Shown one piece after another: positions 1 to 8,176 of a stretch of 64,000 nt of DNA; the first letter of the stretch is position 1; each line of letters begins with the position of its first letter. The position numbers and the translations under genes were made by a program. The stretch comes from Desulfovibrio piger (lineage in GTDB: Bacteria; Desulfobacterota; Desulfovibrionia; Desulfovibrionales; Desulfovibrionaceae): NCBI RefSeq assembly GCF_951793255.1, contig NZ_OX636706.1, positions 451,001 to 515,000 on the forward strand. Direction: 5' to 3'. The notes below the pieces were generated by a model, which was not told where the DNA came from, ran no database searches, and was given only the letters and a program-made list of their open reading frames with translations.

Positions 1-24
1 AGGCCGTTTCGCATGCACCGGATG

Positions 25-369
25 TTATTCTTCCCGGCTTGCTTTTGTATTGGTATCGGGCTTGGCAAGGAGCTGCTTTTCAAGACGCACATTGTACGGA
101 ATGCGGGCGATGGTACTTTCTTCCATATCGATGAGCAGAAAAACATCAGGCACACGGGGATCGAAGCGGGCAATACGCTTATTGTCATAGACATATTCCG
201 TGATAACGACGACTTCCGGTTTCGGGTTGTCCGCTCTCCCGTCCTTCCAGCCGCGCTTGTAGGCAATATGCCCGCCGAGCTGGTACAGAAGGGAGCCATA
301 AACAACGAAGCAGAACAGCGAAAAAAGAAGGCCGAAAAGTTTTGTTTGCATAAATTCATCAATGCTCAT
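25..369 (-). CDS. small membrane-anchored phage protein, unknown
   Basis: Last early-operon gene visible in the window; 114 aa. One hydrophobic segment (about residues 11-30, LFGLLFSLFCFVVYGSLLY) follows a short N-terminus, then a charged C-terminal part, so a single-pass membrane protein is likely. It starts at an ATG preceded by GGGAGA. The 72-bp gap to the next upstream gene holds an 8-bp GGGCCGCC/GGCGGCCC hairpin (about 402-428). I recognise no family. The operon probably continues past the left edge of the window. Confidence 0.6.
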   Translation of the reverse strand: MSIDEFMQTKLFGLLFSLFCFVVYGSLLYQLGGHIAYKRGWKDGRADNPKPEVVVITEYVYDNKRIARFDPRVPDVFLLIDMEESTIARIPYNVRLEKQLLAKPDTNTKASREE

Positions 370-441
370 GCTGCTGTCTCCCTGGTCCTGTCGACCAATA
401 GGGGCCGCCCCATTTTCTGAGGCGGCCCTGTTTCTCTCGTT

Positions 442-582
442 CTACACCATACCTGCGGCATCCTTCAGTGTCCGCAAGGTCATTTCAGCTGATTCTTCGC
501 CGCCCGAATATTCGACGAACTCCTGCCAGTTGTTTTCAACCAGCATAACCAGGGCGGTCTCATCTATGGTATCTTTATCCAT
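442..582 (-). CDS. 46-aa acidic phage protein, unknown
   Basis: A short frame of 46 codons starts at an ATG inside the end of the HU gene (8-bp overlap) and has the strong ribosome binding site AAGGAGG at the right distance, itself inside the HU coding sequence. The peptide is acidic (MDKDTIDETALVML at the start) with a predicted helical C-terminus. The overlap suggests translational coupling to HU. No family recognised. Confidence 0.55.
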   Translation of the reverse strand: MDKDTIDETALVMLVENNWQEFVEYSGGEESAEMTLRTLKDAAGMV

Positions 583-868
583 GAAAGGCCTCCTTGAAGT
601 TCTTGCCGGGCGTGAAAACGACCTTCCGGCCTGCGGGAATATCGATTGCTTCCCCCGTCCTGGGATTGCGCCCGGTGCGGGCGTTGGTGGTCCTTACCTT
701 CAGCTTGCCCAGGTCGGGCAGGGGCACTTCCCCGCCGGCAAGCAGTTCCGCGGCGGCCACGGAAGAAAACGATTGCAGCGCCTTTTCCATATCGGTGGCG
801 TTGAGATTGCGGGAATGTTTTTCCCGGACGGTTTTCAGGGCTTGCTTGATAAATTCGCTCTTGTCCAT
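575..868 (-). CDS. HU/IHF-family DNA-binding protein, phage-encoded
   Basis: A 97-aa protein of normal HU length: N-terminal helix pair (DKSEFIKQALKTV), then the beta-arm region with the family signature GRNPRTGEAIDIPAGRKVVF and the C-terminal FTPGKNFKEAF. HU-type proteins bend DNA. Mu transposition needs HU and IHF from its host, so a phage copy in the early operon may help build the transpososome or condense DNA (inference). It sits between the gp16-like gene and a 46-aa frame that overlaps its end. Confidence 0.9.
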   Translation of the reverse strand: MDKSEFIKQALKTVREKHSRNLNATDMEKALQSFSSVAAAELLAGGEVPLPDLGKLKVRTTNARTGRNPRTGEAIDIPAGRKVVFTPGKNFKEAFHG

Positions 869-891
869 GATGTGACTCCGTAGACTACAAG

Positions 892-1344
892 TTATTGAAG
901 GACGGGGGAGGAAACCGGCAGGGAGGCAAAGAACTGAAGCAGGCGCTCCCGGGCCGCGGCATCTTCCACACGGTCAATCCATTGTTTCAGCGTTTCGATG
1001 ACACGCTGAAGATCTTTTACGCCGCAGGCACTGACGGCCTTTTTCGTGATCCGCCGAACATACGCGGCAATGGCCTGGTCGCTTTTGCTTCTGACCACGC
1101 CTTCGTCATACATGCTGAGCCAGAGACTTTTGATCTTCCGAAGCTGGGGATCGGTCGCACTGCGGAATCCGGCTTCACGCATCCGCCGGAGGACCTCCTT
1201 CAGCTGGTAGGCGTTCAGGTCCTTGCTTGACGTCTTGCCGCCGCTGACGTCCGCCAACAGGGCCCGGTAGGTTTCGTCGTCCATGCCCAGCTTGCGGCGA
1301 CCGGTCTGTATGGTCTTGATAAGTCCACTGGTGGTCGTGCTCAT
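892..1344 (-). CDS. GemA/gp16-family phage protein (DUF1018)
   Basis: 150 aa from the ATG at 1344, which overlaps the stop of the upstream gam gene in an ATGA, so the two are translationally coupled. The start MSTTTSGLIKTIQTGRRKLGM, the LGMDDETYRALLADVSGGK stretch and the ITKK segment fit the Mu gp16/GemA family (DUF1018), which is associated with early control of host supercoiling and gene expression in Mu. The longer upstream frame is rejected because it lies inside gam. Confidence 0.8.
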   Translation of the reverse strand: MSTTTSGLIKTIQTGRRKLGMDDETYRALLADVSGGKTSSKDLNAYQLKEVLRRMREAGFRSATDPQLRKIKSLWLSMYDEGVVRSKSDQAIAAYVRRITKKAVSACGVKDLQRVIETLKQWIDRVEDAAARERLLQFFASLPVSSPVLQ

Positions 1345-1883
1345 TGGGCACCTCCTTCCGTCCTCGCAAGAGCTTCGTCGCGGGTATCGCAAAAGAACTC
1401 GTCGGCCTGTTCCAGGCGGCACCCCGCCTGGGCGAGCTTTTCCGGCGGCAGTTCCCGCAAGGCCATTTTGTCGACTTCCTGCTTGATGCGGACACAGGCG
1501 ACAAGATCCTGATCGTCGGAATTTTTCAGGATGCCGAGCACCTGTTCCCAGGTGATTTTCTTCAACGGCTTGGGCACGGGCGGCGTCAACCGGAATCCGA
1601 TGACACCAAAGTTCAGCGTGAGGGAGCGCTTTTTGCTGAAGAGCGCTTCCTTGTTCGCTTCGCCGAACCTGACAAGCGCCTGGTGCAGAATATCAAGTTC
1701 TTCCTGGATGGGCGCTGCGGCTTCGGCGCATTTCAGTTTCAGGGCGTCAATGTCTTCCTTCAGCTGGATCCCGAGCAGGGCAAGCTCACGCTCACGCGCC
1801 TTGATCTTTGCCAGAAAGGCGTCCGCTTCGTTCAGGTCGTGGACCGTGGGGATGTTCAGGATCGGTTTCACTCGCTTTGCCAT
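1341..1883 (-). CDS. gam: Mu Gam-like host-nuclease inhibitor
   Basis: 180 aa, close to Mu Gam in length. The N-terminal half is a long helical region (ADAFLAKIKARERELALL to about residue 80) followed by the conserved FGVIGFRLTPPVPK segment and ITWEQVLGIL, typical of the Gam family. Gam-type proteins bind DNA ends like Ku and shield them from exonucleases. The start has GGGAGGAAGAAA just upstream. It overlaps the gp16-like gene by 4 bp and the small upstream frame by 92 bp. Confidence 0.88.
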   Translation of the reverse strand: MAKRVKPILNIPTVHDLNEADAFLAKIKARERELALLGIQLKEDIDALKLKCAEAAAPIQEELDILHQALVRFGEANKEALFSKKRSLTLNFGVIGFRLTPPVPKPLKKITWEQVLGILKNSDDQDLVACVRIKQEVDKMALRELPPEKLAQAGCRLEQADEFFCDTRDEALARTEGGAQ

Positions 1884-1998
1884 TTTCTTCCTCCCGGGCT
1901 TTTTGAAGTGCTTTGAAGAAATTGTTTGCCGCCTTGCCGCTCAAGGTGGCACCCGTCACCCTGCCGTTCTTTATCCTGATTGTGATGGAACTCCGCAT
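1792..1998 (-). CDS. 68-aa phage protein, unknown
   Basis: Starts at an ATG (MRSSITIRIKNGRVTG) 10 bp after the stop of the preceding 58-aa gene, with GAGGGAAC upstream, and overlaps the start of gam by 92 bp. The N-terminus reads like a small beta-strand domain, and the C-terminal third is rich in Glu, Pro and Arg. The long overlap is unusual, so the last part may be non-essential or the frame may end functionally earlier. No family recognised. Confidence 0.5.
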   Translation of the reverse strand: MRSSITIRIKNGRVTGATLSGKAANNFFKALQKAREEENGKASETDPEHPHGPRPERSGRLSGKDQGA

Positions 1999-2008
1999 GA
2001 CTGTTCCC

Positions 2009-2185
2009 TCAAAAGAACGTTGCCTGTTGCGGCGCTTCCTCGGCGGCCCGGCGTTCCAGCTCGCTGTCGACCTTGCGTTCAAGGGCTCTCGCCCGGTTCA
2101 GATCGGACGGCGCGCGATACTGGAAATAAACGCGTTGCACCGCCCGCATCCTGCGCACCAGATCCACAAATTCCTTGTCCGTCAT
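2009..2185 (-). CDS. 58-aa phage protein, unknown
   Basis: Short frame MTDKEFVDLVRRMRAVQRVY..., with the strong ribosome binding site GGGAGGTAACATA before its ATG, placed between two early genes with 6-bp and 10-bp gaps. It is highly charged and predicted all-helical. Small helical proteins of this size are common between gam and the B gene in Mu-like phages. No function can be assigned. Confidence 0.6.
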   Translation of the reverse strand: MTDKEFVDLVRRMRAVQRVYFQYRAPSDLNRARALERKVDSELERRAAEEAPQQATFF

Positions 2186-2191
2186 GTTATG

Positions 2192-2743
2192 TTACCTCCC
2201 CTGGGCCGCAAGCCATTCGCTTTCTTTCACTTCCCGAAGCCATGCCGGAACCTCCGGGAACGGCTCCCGTCCATGTTCGCTTTCTTTGCTGCCCGGAATG
2301 GAAACAAGGATTTTCCCGGAAACAATGCCCGCGACGGAGTAATAAAGCGCACTCCCGGTTCGGGAACTTTGGCTCGTCCCGGCGACCATCCGGTGAAGGT
2401 TGAGCTTGTCAAGTATGAACTTTGACATACTGAAGGTCAGTTCTTCGGCTTCGAGCTTTTGGGCAAGACGCTTCCCTTCCTTTGTACTGAGCTTCGGATA
2501 ATAGCCGTAGCCTTCTCCGTTCGAGAGCCGCGTTTCCCCTTTCAGGTACGGGCGGCTCGCCGGCTTTTCAAAGGCAAGCCCCGTGACTTTCCCGTCGTTC
2601 CATACGCTCAGGATCAGGCCGTCCGTCTCATATTCCGCAATAAGCGCCTTGCGGGCCTCACGCGCGACGTTTTCCCTTGCGAGAGCCTCAGCGATAAGAG
2701 ACTCGGCCTGAGGGCCATCACCGATGTAGAAATGTTTTTCCAT
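2192..2743 (-). CDS. phage early protein, unknown
   Basis: 183 aa in tight spacing with its neighbours (6 bp to the next gene, 11 bp from the B gene). It starts MEKHFYIGDGPQAESL after GGAGGGGGGGC. The middle part has alternating strands (LILSVWNDGKVTGLAF) and a small polar patch of Gly and Tyr (GEGYGYYP). No catalytic motif or membrane segment is visible, and I do not recognise the family. Confidence 0.6.
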   Translation of the reverse strand: MEKHFYIGDGPQAESLIAEALARENVAREARKALIAEYETDGLILSVWNDGKVTGLAFEKPASRPYLKGETRLSNGEGYGYYPKLSTKEGKRLAQKLEAEELTFSMSKFILDKLNLHRMVAGTSQSSRTGSALYYSVAGIVSGKILVSIPGSKESEHGREPFPEVPAWLREVKESEWLAAQGR

Positions 2744-2754
2744 GCCCCCCCCTC

Positions 2755-3912
2755 CTATTGTCGCACCATGCGCACCACATCCGCCGTGACCTGCTTTTCC
2801 CCCACGCTGGCCGCGAGGTTCAGCGCGGCCGTGGCGAGGTTCGCGATCATGAGCGGGTAGCCCATATAGATGCCGTCGCCCCGGCTGTCCGGCGAAACGG
2901 TGAGACTTTCCCGTATGGCGTCCACCGCGTCGGGGGTAAAAATTGCCTTGAAGTTCAGGCCCGCGTGCTCAAAGCGGTAGCGGAGAAAATCGCCGGGGTC
3001 GCTGATTGCGGGCAGGTGGTAGACTTCGCAACGCTGCACGACTTCACGGGTCGACGTGTCCGTAACGCTGAACTTCTTTTCAAGTTCGGTCTGTCCGAGC
3101 AGGATAATGGACAGGAGGCGGGTCATACCGTTCTTGAGTTCGTGGAACCGCTTCAGGCTCTTGAGCGTCTGGCGGTGCAAATCGTGCGCCTCCTCGATGA
3201 TCAGGCAATGCCGCATCCCGGCCATGCTGCTGGCCTTCAGGATTTCGTGCATCCGGCGGCGGCGCAATTCCGGCCGGACGGGAATGCGTTCGCCCGGCGC
3301 CACCGTGCTGAGGATGGCGTCTTCAATGTGAGCGGCCACAAGAGGCTTGCCCATGCGGTCGCTTTCCGACATGGCGAGGGTGTACGGCTCTATGAAAATG
3401 ATGGGCAATTGATCTTCCTGCGCTCTGGTAATCAGCTCTTCCTTCAGTGTGGTCTTGCCGGAACCGGATTCCCCGATAAGCGCCATGAAGCCGCCGGTTC
3501 GCGCCTGCTCGTAAAGCACCTGGCGGATAGTCCTGCTTTCGCCGTTCAGATAGATTTCCGAAGACGTTTCCGGGTCGGCAAAGGGGTTGCGTACCAGCCC
3601 GAACATCTGCCGGGCCTGCATGGTCAAAGTCTGTTTGCGAAGGATCACGGGATCTTCCTCCTGTTCCGCCGTTTCTTCCGGGGCGGAGACCGGTTGTTGT
3701 TCAAGTTCTTTCAGGGCCGCTTCCATGTCGCTTTCCGCCTTGCCGCGGGCGACCGCGAGGGAAAGCATGGCCGCCCGGATCTCGGGCCAGCGCTTTTTGG
3801 GAAGGGCGCCGTGGTTCAAAAGCTGGCTGAGCGCCGCCGGGGATATGCCCAGTTCTTCCGCCAGCTTCCTGTGGGAAGGGGCACAGTCCAAAAGAAGCTC
3901 TTTTATCGACAT
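2755..3912 (-). CDS. MuB-type AAA+ ATPase, target-DNA activator
   Basis: 385 aa from the ATG at 3912, which overlaps the transposase stop by 10 bp. The N-terminal about 40 residues form a helix-turn-helix (LAEELGISPAALSQLLNHG), then a linker, then an AAA ATPase with Walker A GESGSGKT (147-154) and Walker B CLIIEEAH (236-243). MuB coats target DNA, stimulates MuA and gives target immunity. The gene order transposase-ATPase in one operon matches Mu A-B. An upstream in-frame start (3984) lies inside the transposase and lacks a ribosome site. Confidence 0.9.
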   Translation of the reverse strand: MSIKELLLDCAPSHRKLAEELGISPAALSQLLNHGALPKKRWPEIRAAMLSLAVARGKAESDMEAALKELEQQPVSAPEETAEQEEDPVILRKQTLTMQARQMFGLVRNPFADPETSSEIYLNGESRTIRQVLYEQARTGGFMALIGESGSGKTTLKEELITRAQEDQLPIIFIEPYTLAMSESDRMGKPLVAAHIEDAILSTVAPGERIPVRPELRRRRMHEILKASSMAGMRHCLIIEEAHDLHRQTLKSLKRFHELKNGMTRLLSIILLGQTELEKKFSVTDTSTREVVQRCEVYHLPAISDPGDFLRYRFEHAGLNFKAIFTPDAVDAIRESLTVSPDSRGDGIYMGYPLMIANLATAALNLAASVGEKQVTADVVRMVRQ

Positions 3913-5741
3913 GCCGCCCTCCTTTCGCCGTCGGCGGGGGCAAAGGCCAGCACGGCCGCCCGCCGGGGCATGAACTTCTCGCACATGCGGGCGACGACGT
4001 TTTCGATATCCGGCCCCGGTATGGAATCAGGGAAGCGCGTGGCAAGCCATTCCATGCAGTCGGCGGCCGTCGTATCGTTCCAGACGTCCGGGTGCTCCCG
4101 CTTCATCATGACCGCGAAGGCGATCCGGCTCATGGGCATGGGCTCCGCCGTGGGCGCGGCCACTCTGACGGGCTGGCCCGTCCGGCCAAGGTACAGGGGC
4201 GCTTCCTTCACATCGGCCATGATGTTGGTGACCGAGGAAGGCCGCGTGCCCGCATTGTGCAGGCGTTCCGCTTCCTCGGCGGATTCCACGCCGTAGGCCT
4301 GCTTCTTGATCTCTTCCAGAACCTTTTCCGTGTGCGTTTTCGGCATGGCCCTGAAGCCTTCGCCGAACACCGGGGCGGACAAGTCCTGATTGTACTGGTC
4401 CTTTTCCATCGGGGCGATGTTGAACCGCTTTTCCGTACCGTCCGGCATGTCCATCACGGCGACGATCTCCGGGGCCTTGAAGGGGTTCAACAGTACACGC
4501 ACGGACTCCCTCGCGCTCAGACCGTGATAGGCCAGCTCCCGCAGGTCGTAGCTTTGAACGCCGTAGTGGGTGCGCGTATCAACGGAAATAACGAAGTCGG
4601 TTCCCACGTTCCGGCGTTCCGTCTTCCATTGTGCAATAGCTTCCAGCACGTCGCGCGGGACCGTGCGCAGTTGGTCTTCCCTGATGGTCAGCCACGCGGC
4701 GTTGCGCGTTATGGTACGCGTTGCCTTCAGTCGGGAATGTTCAGCCCTTGCGCAGAAGTGTCGCCGCCAGCGGTCCGCCTCGCTTTGCAGAAAGGCCACG
4801 TCCGGCACGTCCATGAAACGCAGACGGCTTTCAAACTGCTTTTCGACAATGTCCTGGTGGACTTCCACCGCGCCCGTGGCATTCTTCGCACCGGGCGCGT
4901 GATGGATAAGCCGGATGTCCAGCTGCTCGCAGAAGTTCGTTATCAGCGACGCCGTATTGGCCGGGCCGGGGTCCGTGTACAGGATGGACGGCAGTCCGTG
5001 CGCCGGATCCTGGTGGCCACGGTCGGAAATGAACTCTGTCAGGGTACGCAGCACCCCCTCGGCGGTTTCACCCGCAGCCTGCTCGTACCGGACATAAAAG
5101 GCGTTGGAGGTATGGTCGACAACGACATAGCGCACGATGCGCCGGTTGCCGATCTCAATGAGGTTTTTGGGTTTCTTCGCGTTGTAGGAACGCTCGTCCA
5201 GAAAGACGACGCGCTTTGTGCCGCGTATGCGGTAGAGGATGCACACCGAAGCGTCCAGCAGCCATGTGTGGTTGGGATGCAGGGAGCGGATGCGCCCTGT
5301 GGGCTTCCCCTTTTTGAGCTGTTCCGGGTGGCAGCCGTATTGCCGCATGGCCCGGCTGATGGTTCCAACTGAGGGCATGAGGATCTCCCCCGTTTCGGGG
5401 TCGGCTATGCCTTCCCCGTTGCTTTTTGCGATATGGACGGCAAGCTTCAGCGTCATGACCTGTTTGCCGTTGGCGCGCGGGAACAAAAGCAGTTCGGCCA
5501 CCTTGCGGCACAAACTTTCCGGCACGCGGGTCTCGCCCTTGCCCCGGCGCGGCTTTTTCCCGCTCGTCCAGCCCGCATACTGCTTCAGGTACCGGTACGC
5601 GGTGTTGACCGAGACCCCGAGCGTTGCGGCCAGACGCTTCACGATGGCGCCGCGTTCTCCCGCGCAGGGGTCGGCAGCGTCCAGTTCCCGTGCAATGTCG
5701 CCCACGAGCCGGGTCTGTTCGGATGTAAGGATGGAAGCCAT
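3903..5741 (-). CDS. MuA-type DDE transposase
   Basis: 612 aa, slightly shorter than Mu A (663). The N-terminus carries a winged/HTH-like region with LGVSVNTAYRYLKQY (41-55). The rve-type catalytic core has D163 in HTWLLDASV, D257 in ILYTDPGPAN and E293 in TGAVEVHQDIVE (E300 is the alternative third acid). A beta-barrel domain follows, and the C-terminal 150 residues probably contact the ATPase encoded next. It performs strand cleavage and transfer at the phage ends for integration and replicative transposition. Confidence 0.93.
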   Translation of the reverse strand: MASILTSEQTRLVGDIARELDAADPCAGERGAIVKRLAATLGVSVNTAYRYLKQYAGWTSGKKPRRGKGETRVPESLCRKVAELLLFPRANGKQVMTLKLAVHIAKSNGEGIADPETGEILMPSVGTISRAMRQYGCHPEQLKKGKPTGRIRSLHPNHTWLLDASVCILYRIRGTKRVVFLDERSYNAKKPKNLIEIGNRRIVRYVVVDHTSNAFYVRYEQAAGETAEGVLRTLTEFISDRGHQDPAHGLPSILYTDPGPANTASLITNFCEQLDIRLIHHAPGAKNATGAVEVHQDIVEKQFESRLRFMDVPDVAFLQSEADRWRRHFCARAEHSRLKATRTITRNAAWLTIREDQLRTVPRDVLEAIAQWKTERRNVGTDFVISVDTRTHYGVQSYDLRELAYHGLSARESVRVLLNPFKAPEIVAVMDMPDGTEKRFNIAPMEKDQYNQDLSAPVFGEGFRAMPKTHTEKVLEEIKKQAYGVESAEEAERLHNAGTRPSSVTNIMADVKEAPLYLGRTGQPVRVAAPTAEPMPMSRIAFAVMMKREHPDVWNDTTAADCMEWLATRFPDSIPGPDIENVVARMCEKFMPRRAAVLAFAPADGERRAACR

Positions 5742-5753
5742 GCCGTCCGCCTT

Positions 5754-6740
5754 TTAGTCATCGTCCGTTCCGTCTCCGGCCTCTTCGTCGCCGAAGTCCA
5801 CCGAGAACTCGGCGGCAAGGTCGATATCGATCCCATTGTCCAGTATGGCGGCGGCCATGCCCTTCACCGCCAGGGAGATGCGCTGGTGGACGTAGGCAAG
5901 CGTATCCTCGTCCAGATCCTCATCGGCCAGCATGGCCGCGCCGTGCGCCGCAAGCTGGGCCACGGCCAGCAGCGCGTCGCCGCACTTTTTGTCCAGCTCC
6001 TCACGCGAGGTCTGGTTGCGCAGGAGCTTCTGCGCTTCCCGGTCTGACGGATGCGGGCTGGTGGCGCGGATGTATTTTTCGTTCAGCTCGTCGTACTTCG
6101 TCGTCTGCGCTTCCAGCAGCTGGCCCCGGGCGTCGTAATCCGCGCGCAGATCTTCTTCCGTCTTCTTCAGTTTTTCGGCCTGGGCCGCGAGCTTCTTCGT
6201 TTCCGTCTTCGCGGCGGTAAGCTGGGCGCAGACAACGTCCAGGGCGGTTTTCAGGTCTTCCGAGGAATCCTTCGCGTCGCGCAGGGCCGCGAAGACCTCC
6301 TGTTTCGTTTCTTCCGGAGCGTCCTTCAGCGCCTTCCTTACCTTGCGCATGTCCCGAACTTTCAGACCAAGCTCCTGCGCTTCGGAAAGGTAGCGTTCGC
6401 CGAGGGTGCCGAAATTTTGAATATTTTCGCATACATAGCTTTTAGAAAACCCCATCCCTTTACATAGGTGTTCGAAAGTTTCCGGCCGGAATGTCTTGCC
6501 GTCCGCCCCCGCAAGAAGCTTGCCCTTGTAGCTCCCGGACTCCTTCATGGAAGCGAACCAGCGGATAATGCCGAGAGTAAGGCCGCTGGAAATGGCCTGC
6601 GCCATTTTGACTTTGCCGATTTCTTCCGCCATGCGGACGGACTCGGCAAAGTCGGCTTCTGATATGGAAACGGTTTCGGTACGCACGGCGGCAAGCTCCG
6701 CGTCGAGGGTGGCGGGGGCGGTTTCGGAAATGTCGGGCAT
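5754..6740 (-). CDS. coiled-coil early protein upstream of transposase
   Basis: 328 aa between the winged-helix gene and the transposase, with gaps of 4 and 12 bp. Residues about 45-110 look like a globular DNA-interaction module (FEHLCKGMGFSKSYVCENIQNFG resembles an HTH). Residues about 145-225 are a long coiled coil rich in Lys, Glu and Ala, and the tail is very acidic (GDEEAGDGTDDD). A protein of this type commonly sits just before the A gene in BcepMu-like phages. Function unknown; a replication or transposition accessory role is a guess. Confidence 0.65.
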   Translation of the reverse strand: MPDISETAPATLDAELAAVRTETVSISEADFAESVRMAEEIGKVKMAQAISSGLTLGIIRWFASMKESGSYKGKLLAGADGKTFRPETFEHLCKGMGFSKSYVCENIQNFGTLGERYLSEAQELGLKVRDMRKVRKALKDAPEETKQEVFAALRDAKDSSEDLKTALDVVCAQLTAAKTETKKLAAQAEKLKKTEEDLRADYDARGQLLEAQTTKYDELNEKYIRATSPHPSDREAQKLLRNQTSREELDKKCGDALLAVAQLAAHGAAMLADEDLDEDTLAYVHQRISLAVKGMAAAILDNGIDIDLAAEFSVDFGDEEAGDGTDDD

Positions 6741-6744
6741 GGCG

Positions 6745-7065
6745 TTACTTCTCCATCAGCCGGAAGGCTCCGGCGCTGATATTGCGTTTGAAATCGTCCT
6801 GACGCTCGCGGGCGGTCTTCAGGGCCAGATCGCAGGCCGTGGCCAGGGCGATGGGTTTGGTGGTCAGGGCCCAGCGCCCGGTCTCCAGTTTTTGTGCCCA
6901 GCCTGCGGCGGCCAGTTCATCCATGTCCCGGCAGACCACTGCGGCCGGAAGGCCGGTTTTTTCGGAAAGCTCGGTAACGGACAGGCCGGAGACGATATGC
7001 GGCGCCAGCACGTTCATCAGTTTGATGCAGCGGGTCAGGAGGTTTTGACGCTTGGCATTACCCAC
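6745..7065 (-). CDS. winged-helix DNA-binding protein (IclR-like HTH)
   Basis: 106 aa. Residues 12-65 match the N-terminal helix-turn-helix of IclR-type proteins: LMNVLAPHIVSGLSVTELSE, then KTGLPAAVVCRDMDELAAAG, then the wing WAQKLETGRWALT. No effector domain follows, so this is a stand-alone DNA-binding module, probably an early-gene regulator or replication accessory. It overlaps the upstream gene by 8 bp. Confidence 0.7.
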   Translation of the reverse strand: MGNAKRQNLLTRCIKLMNVLAPHIVSGLSVTELSEKTGLPAAVVCRDMDELAAAGWAQKLETGRWALTTKPIALATACDLALKTARERQDDFKRNISAGAFRLMEK

Positions 7066-7507
7066 GGGGCGCCTCCAGACTGTTTTCCAGCGCGGCCACG
7101 CGTTCCGCGACGGCGCGCAGATTGGTGCGGAATATCTTCAAAAACTCCCATTCCTCGGCGGGAACCTTTCCGGCCAGAATGCCGAGGGATACGGCCAACC
7201 CTTCCAAGTCGGCAGCGATGGGCGGGAGTTGCGCGGAATTGCCCGGCGTGGTAGGTACGGCCTGAAGATTGCTGCTAGCTTCTTCGTTTTGGGCCTTTTC
7301 GCTGTTGGCGCAGCGGAGGGCCTTTTCGTCTACCTTGAGGCGGCAGACATAGGTCCGCGCCCGCACCTTCGCCGTATGCGCATACATCGGAGCCAGCATG
7401 ACCGGGATTTGCCCCGTCCGCACGGCGGCCGCGATCAGACCGGCGGCCCCGATAAAATATGCGTGTTCCACCAGTTCTTTGACGTAATCCATAGCTTCAT
7501 TACTCAT
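7058..7507 (-). CDS. phage early protein, unknown
   Basis: 149 aa from the ATG at 7507 (MSNEAMDYVKELVEHAYFIG), preceded by GAAGGAGTAACGCT. The N-terminal half is mixed helical, and residues about 70-95 look like a disordered linker rich in Asn, Ser and Pro. The C-terminal half is helical (EWEFLKIFRTNLRAVAERVAAL). The longer in-frame start at 7594 overlaps the preceding gene and has no ribosome site. No family recognised. Confidence 0.6.
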   Translation of the reverse strand: MSNEAMDYVKELVEHAYFIGAAGLIAAAVRTGQIPVMLAPMYAHTAKVRARTYVCRLKVDEKALRCANSEKAQNEEASSNLQAVPTTPGNSAQLPPIAADLEGLAVSLGILAGKVPAEEWEFLKIFRTNLRAVAERVAALENSLEAPRG

Positions 7508-7511
7508 AGCG

Positions 7512-7799
7512 TTACTCCTTCGTTTCTCTTTCGCAGCTTGCGTTGACGATGGCCTGGAACCCGACCATGCCCAGCGCGGCGCACGCTCCCGCATCCCCGA
7601 CGCTGGGGAAAAAATCGATAGTCACATCCACGCTTCCGCCCCCGCCTTCCGTAAGGGTGATGACAGTCTTGCGCTTTTCATTTCTGGGCTGTTCCATACG
7701 TCCCTCCTTTAGTTCCCGTTTCAGTTTGGCGATCTTCATGTTCTTGCGGCGTAAGATCCGCAGCAACTTGGCAAGCCTTCTGCCGGGGGCATGTCTCAT
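7512..7799 (-). CDS. phage early protein, unknown (two possible starts)
   Basis: The full frame is 95 aa and begins in an ATGA overlap with the Ner-like gene. Its first 34 residues are strongly basic (RRLAKLLRILRRKN). A second ATG at 7697 (MEQPRNEKRKTVITL) has the better ribosome site AAAGGAGGGACGT and would give 61 aa, including the GEGGGGSVDVTIDFF strand. I cannot decide between them; both could be used. No family recognised. Confidence 0.5.
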   Translation of the reverse strand: MRHAPGRRLAKLLRILRRKNMKIAKLKRELKEGRMEQPRNEKRKTVITLTEGGGGSVDVTIDFFPSVGDAGACAALGMVGFQAIVNASCERETKE

Positions 7800-8026
7800 G
7801 GTTGCACCCGCTCTTCAATGACGCCTTCCTTCAGGCCCAGCAGTACGGCGGCGCGGTGGGCTTCGCCCCGCCTGCAGGACGAGCGGCGGGAGAAGATTTC
7901 GTACAGTACCCCCGGCTTGATCCCGTGTTCCCGTGCCCAGTCGGCCTTGCTGATTCCCTTCCGGTCGAGCTCGCGTTCCACGTCTTCCAGGGAACGCAGA
8001 AAGCCGTTTTCCGCCTGAGTTATCAT
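7796..8026 (-). CDS. Ner-like HTH regulator, first early gene
   Basis: 76 aa, the size of Mu Ner (75 aa). It starts at the ATG at 8026 behind a perfect AAGGAGGAAAC. Residues about 25-55 form the HTH (ISKADWAREHGIKPGVLYEIFS) followed by RRSSCRRGEAHRAAVLLGL. As the first gene after the early promoter it probably feeds back on that promoter and on the divergent repressor gene, as Ner does in Mu. The call rests on size, motif and position. Confidence 0.7.
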   Translation of the reverse strand: MITQAENGFLRSLEDVERELDRKGISKADWAREHGIKPGVLYEIFSRRSSCRRGEAHRAAVLLGLKEGVIEERVQP

Positions 8027-8102
8027 GTTTCCTCCTTGTGTCCCCTGAGCGCGTTTAGTAGGCTTTTGGGGAATCGTGTTTTGTCGTGTTTTTGTTGGGG
8101 GA

Positions 8103-8131
8103 ATAATGTTCCATTTGGAACTAAATGTCAA
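8103..8131 (-). promoter_or_regulatory. early promoter with operator palindrome in spacer
   Basis: Reading leftward: -35 TTGACA (8131-8126), exactly 17 bp, -10 CATTAT (8108-8103). The dyad GTTCC-ATTT-GGAAC (8108-8121) lies between the boxes, an ideal place for a repressor. A tandem TCGTGTTTT repeat follows at 8075-8092 on the plus strand. This drives the leftward early operon starting with the Ner-like gene. The repressor gene diverges at 8177; a TATACA at 8152-8157 could be its -10. Confidence 0.75.
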
Positions 8132-8176
8132 CATATCTAACGAAAAAAGTTTATACATAGAAAAGAGGTTAATTTT

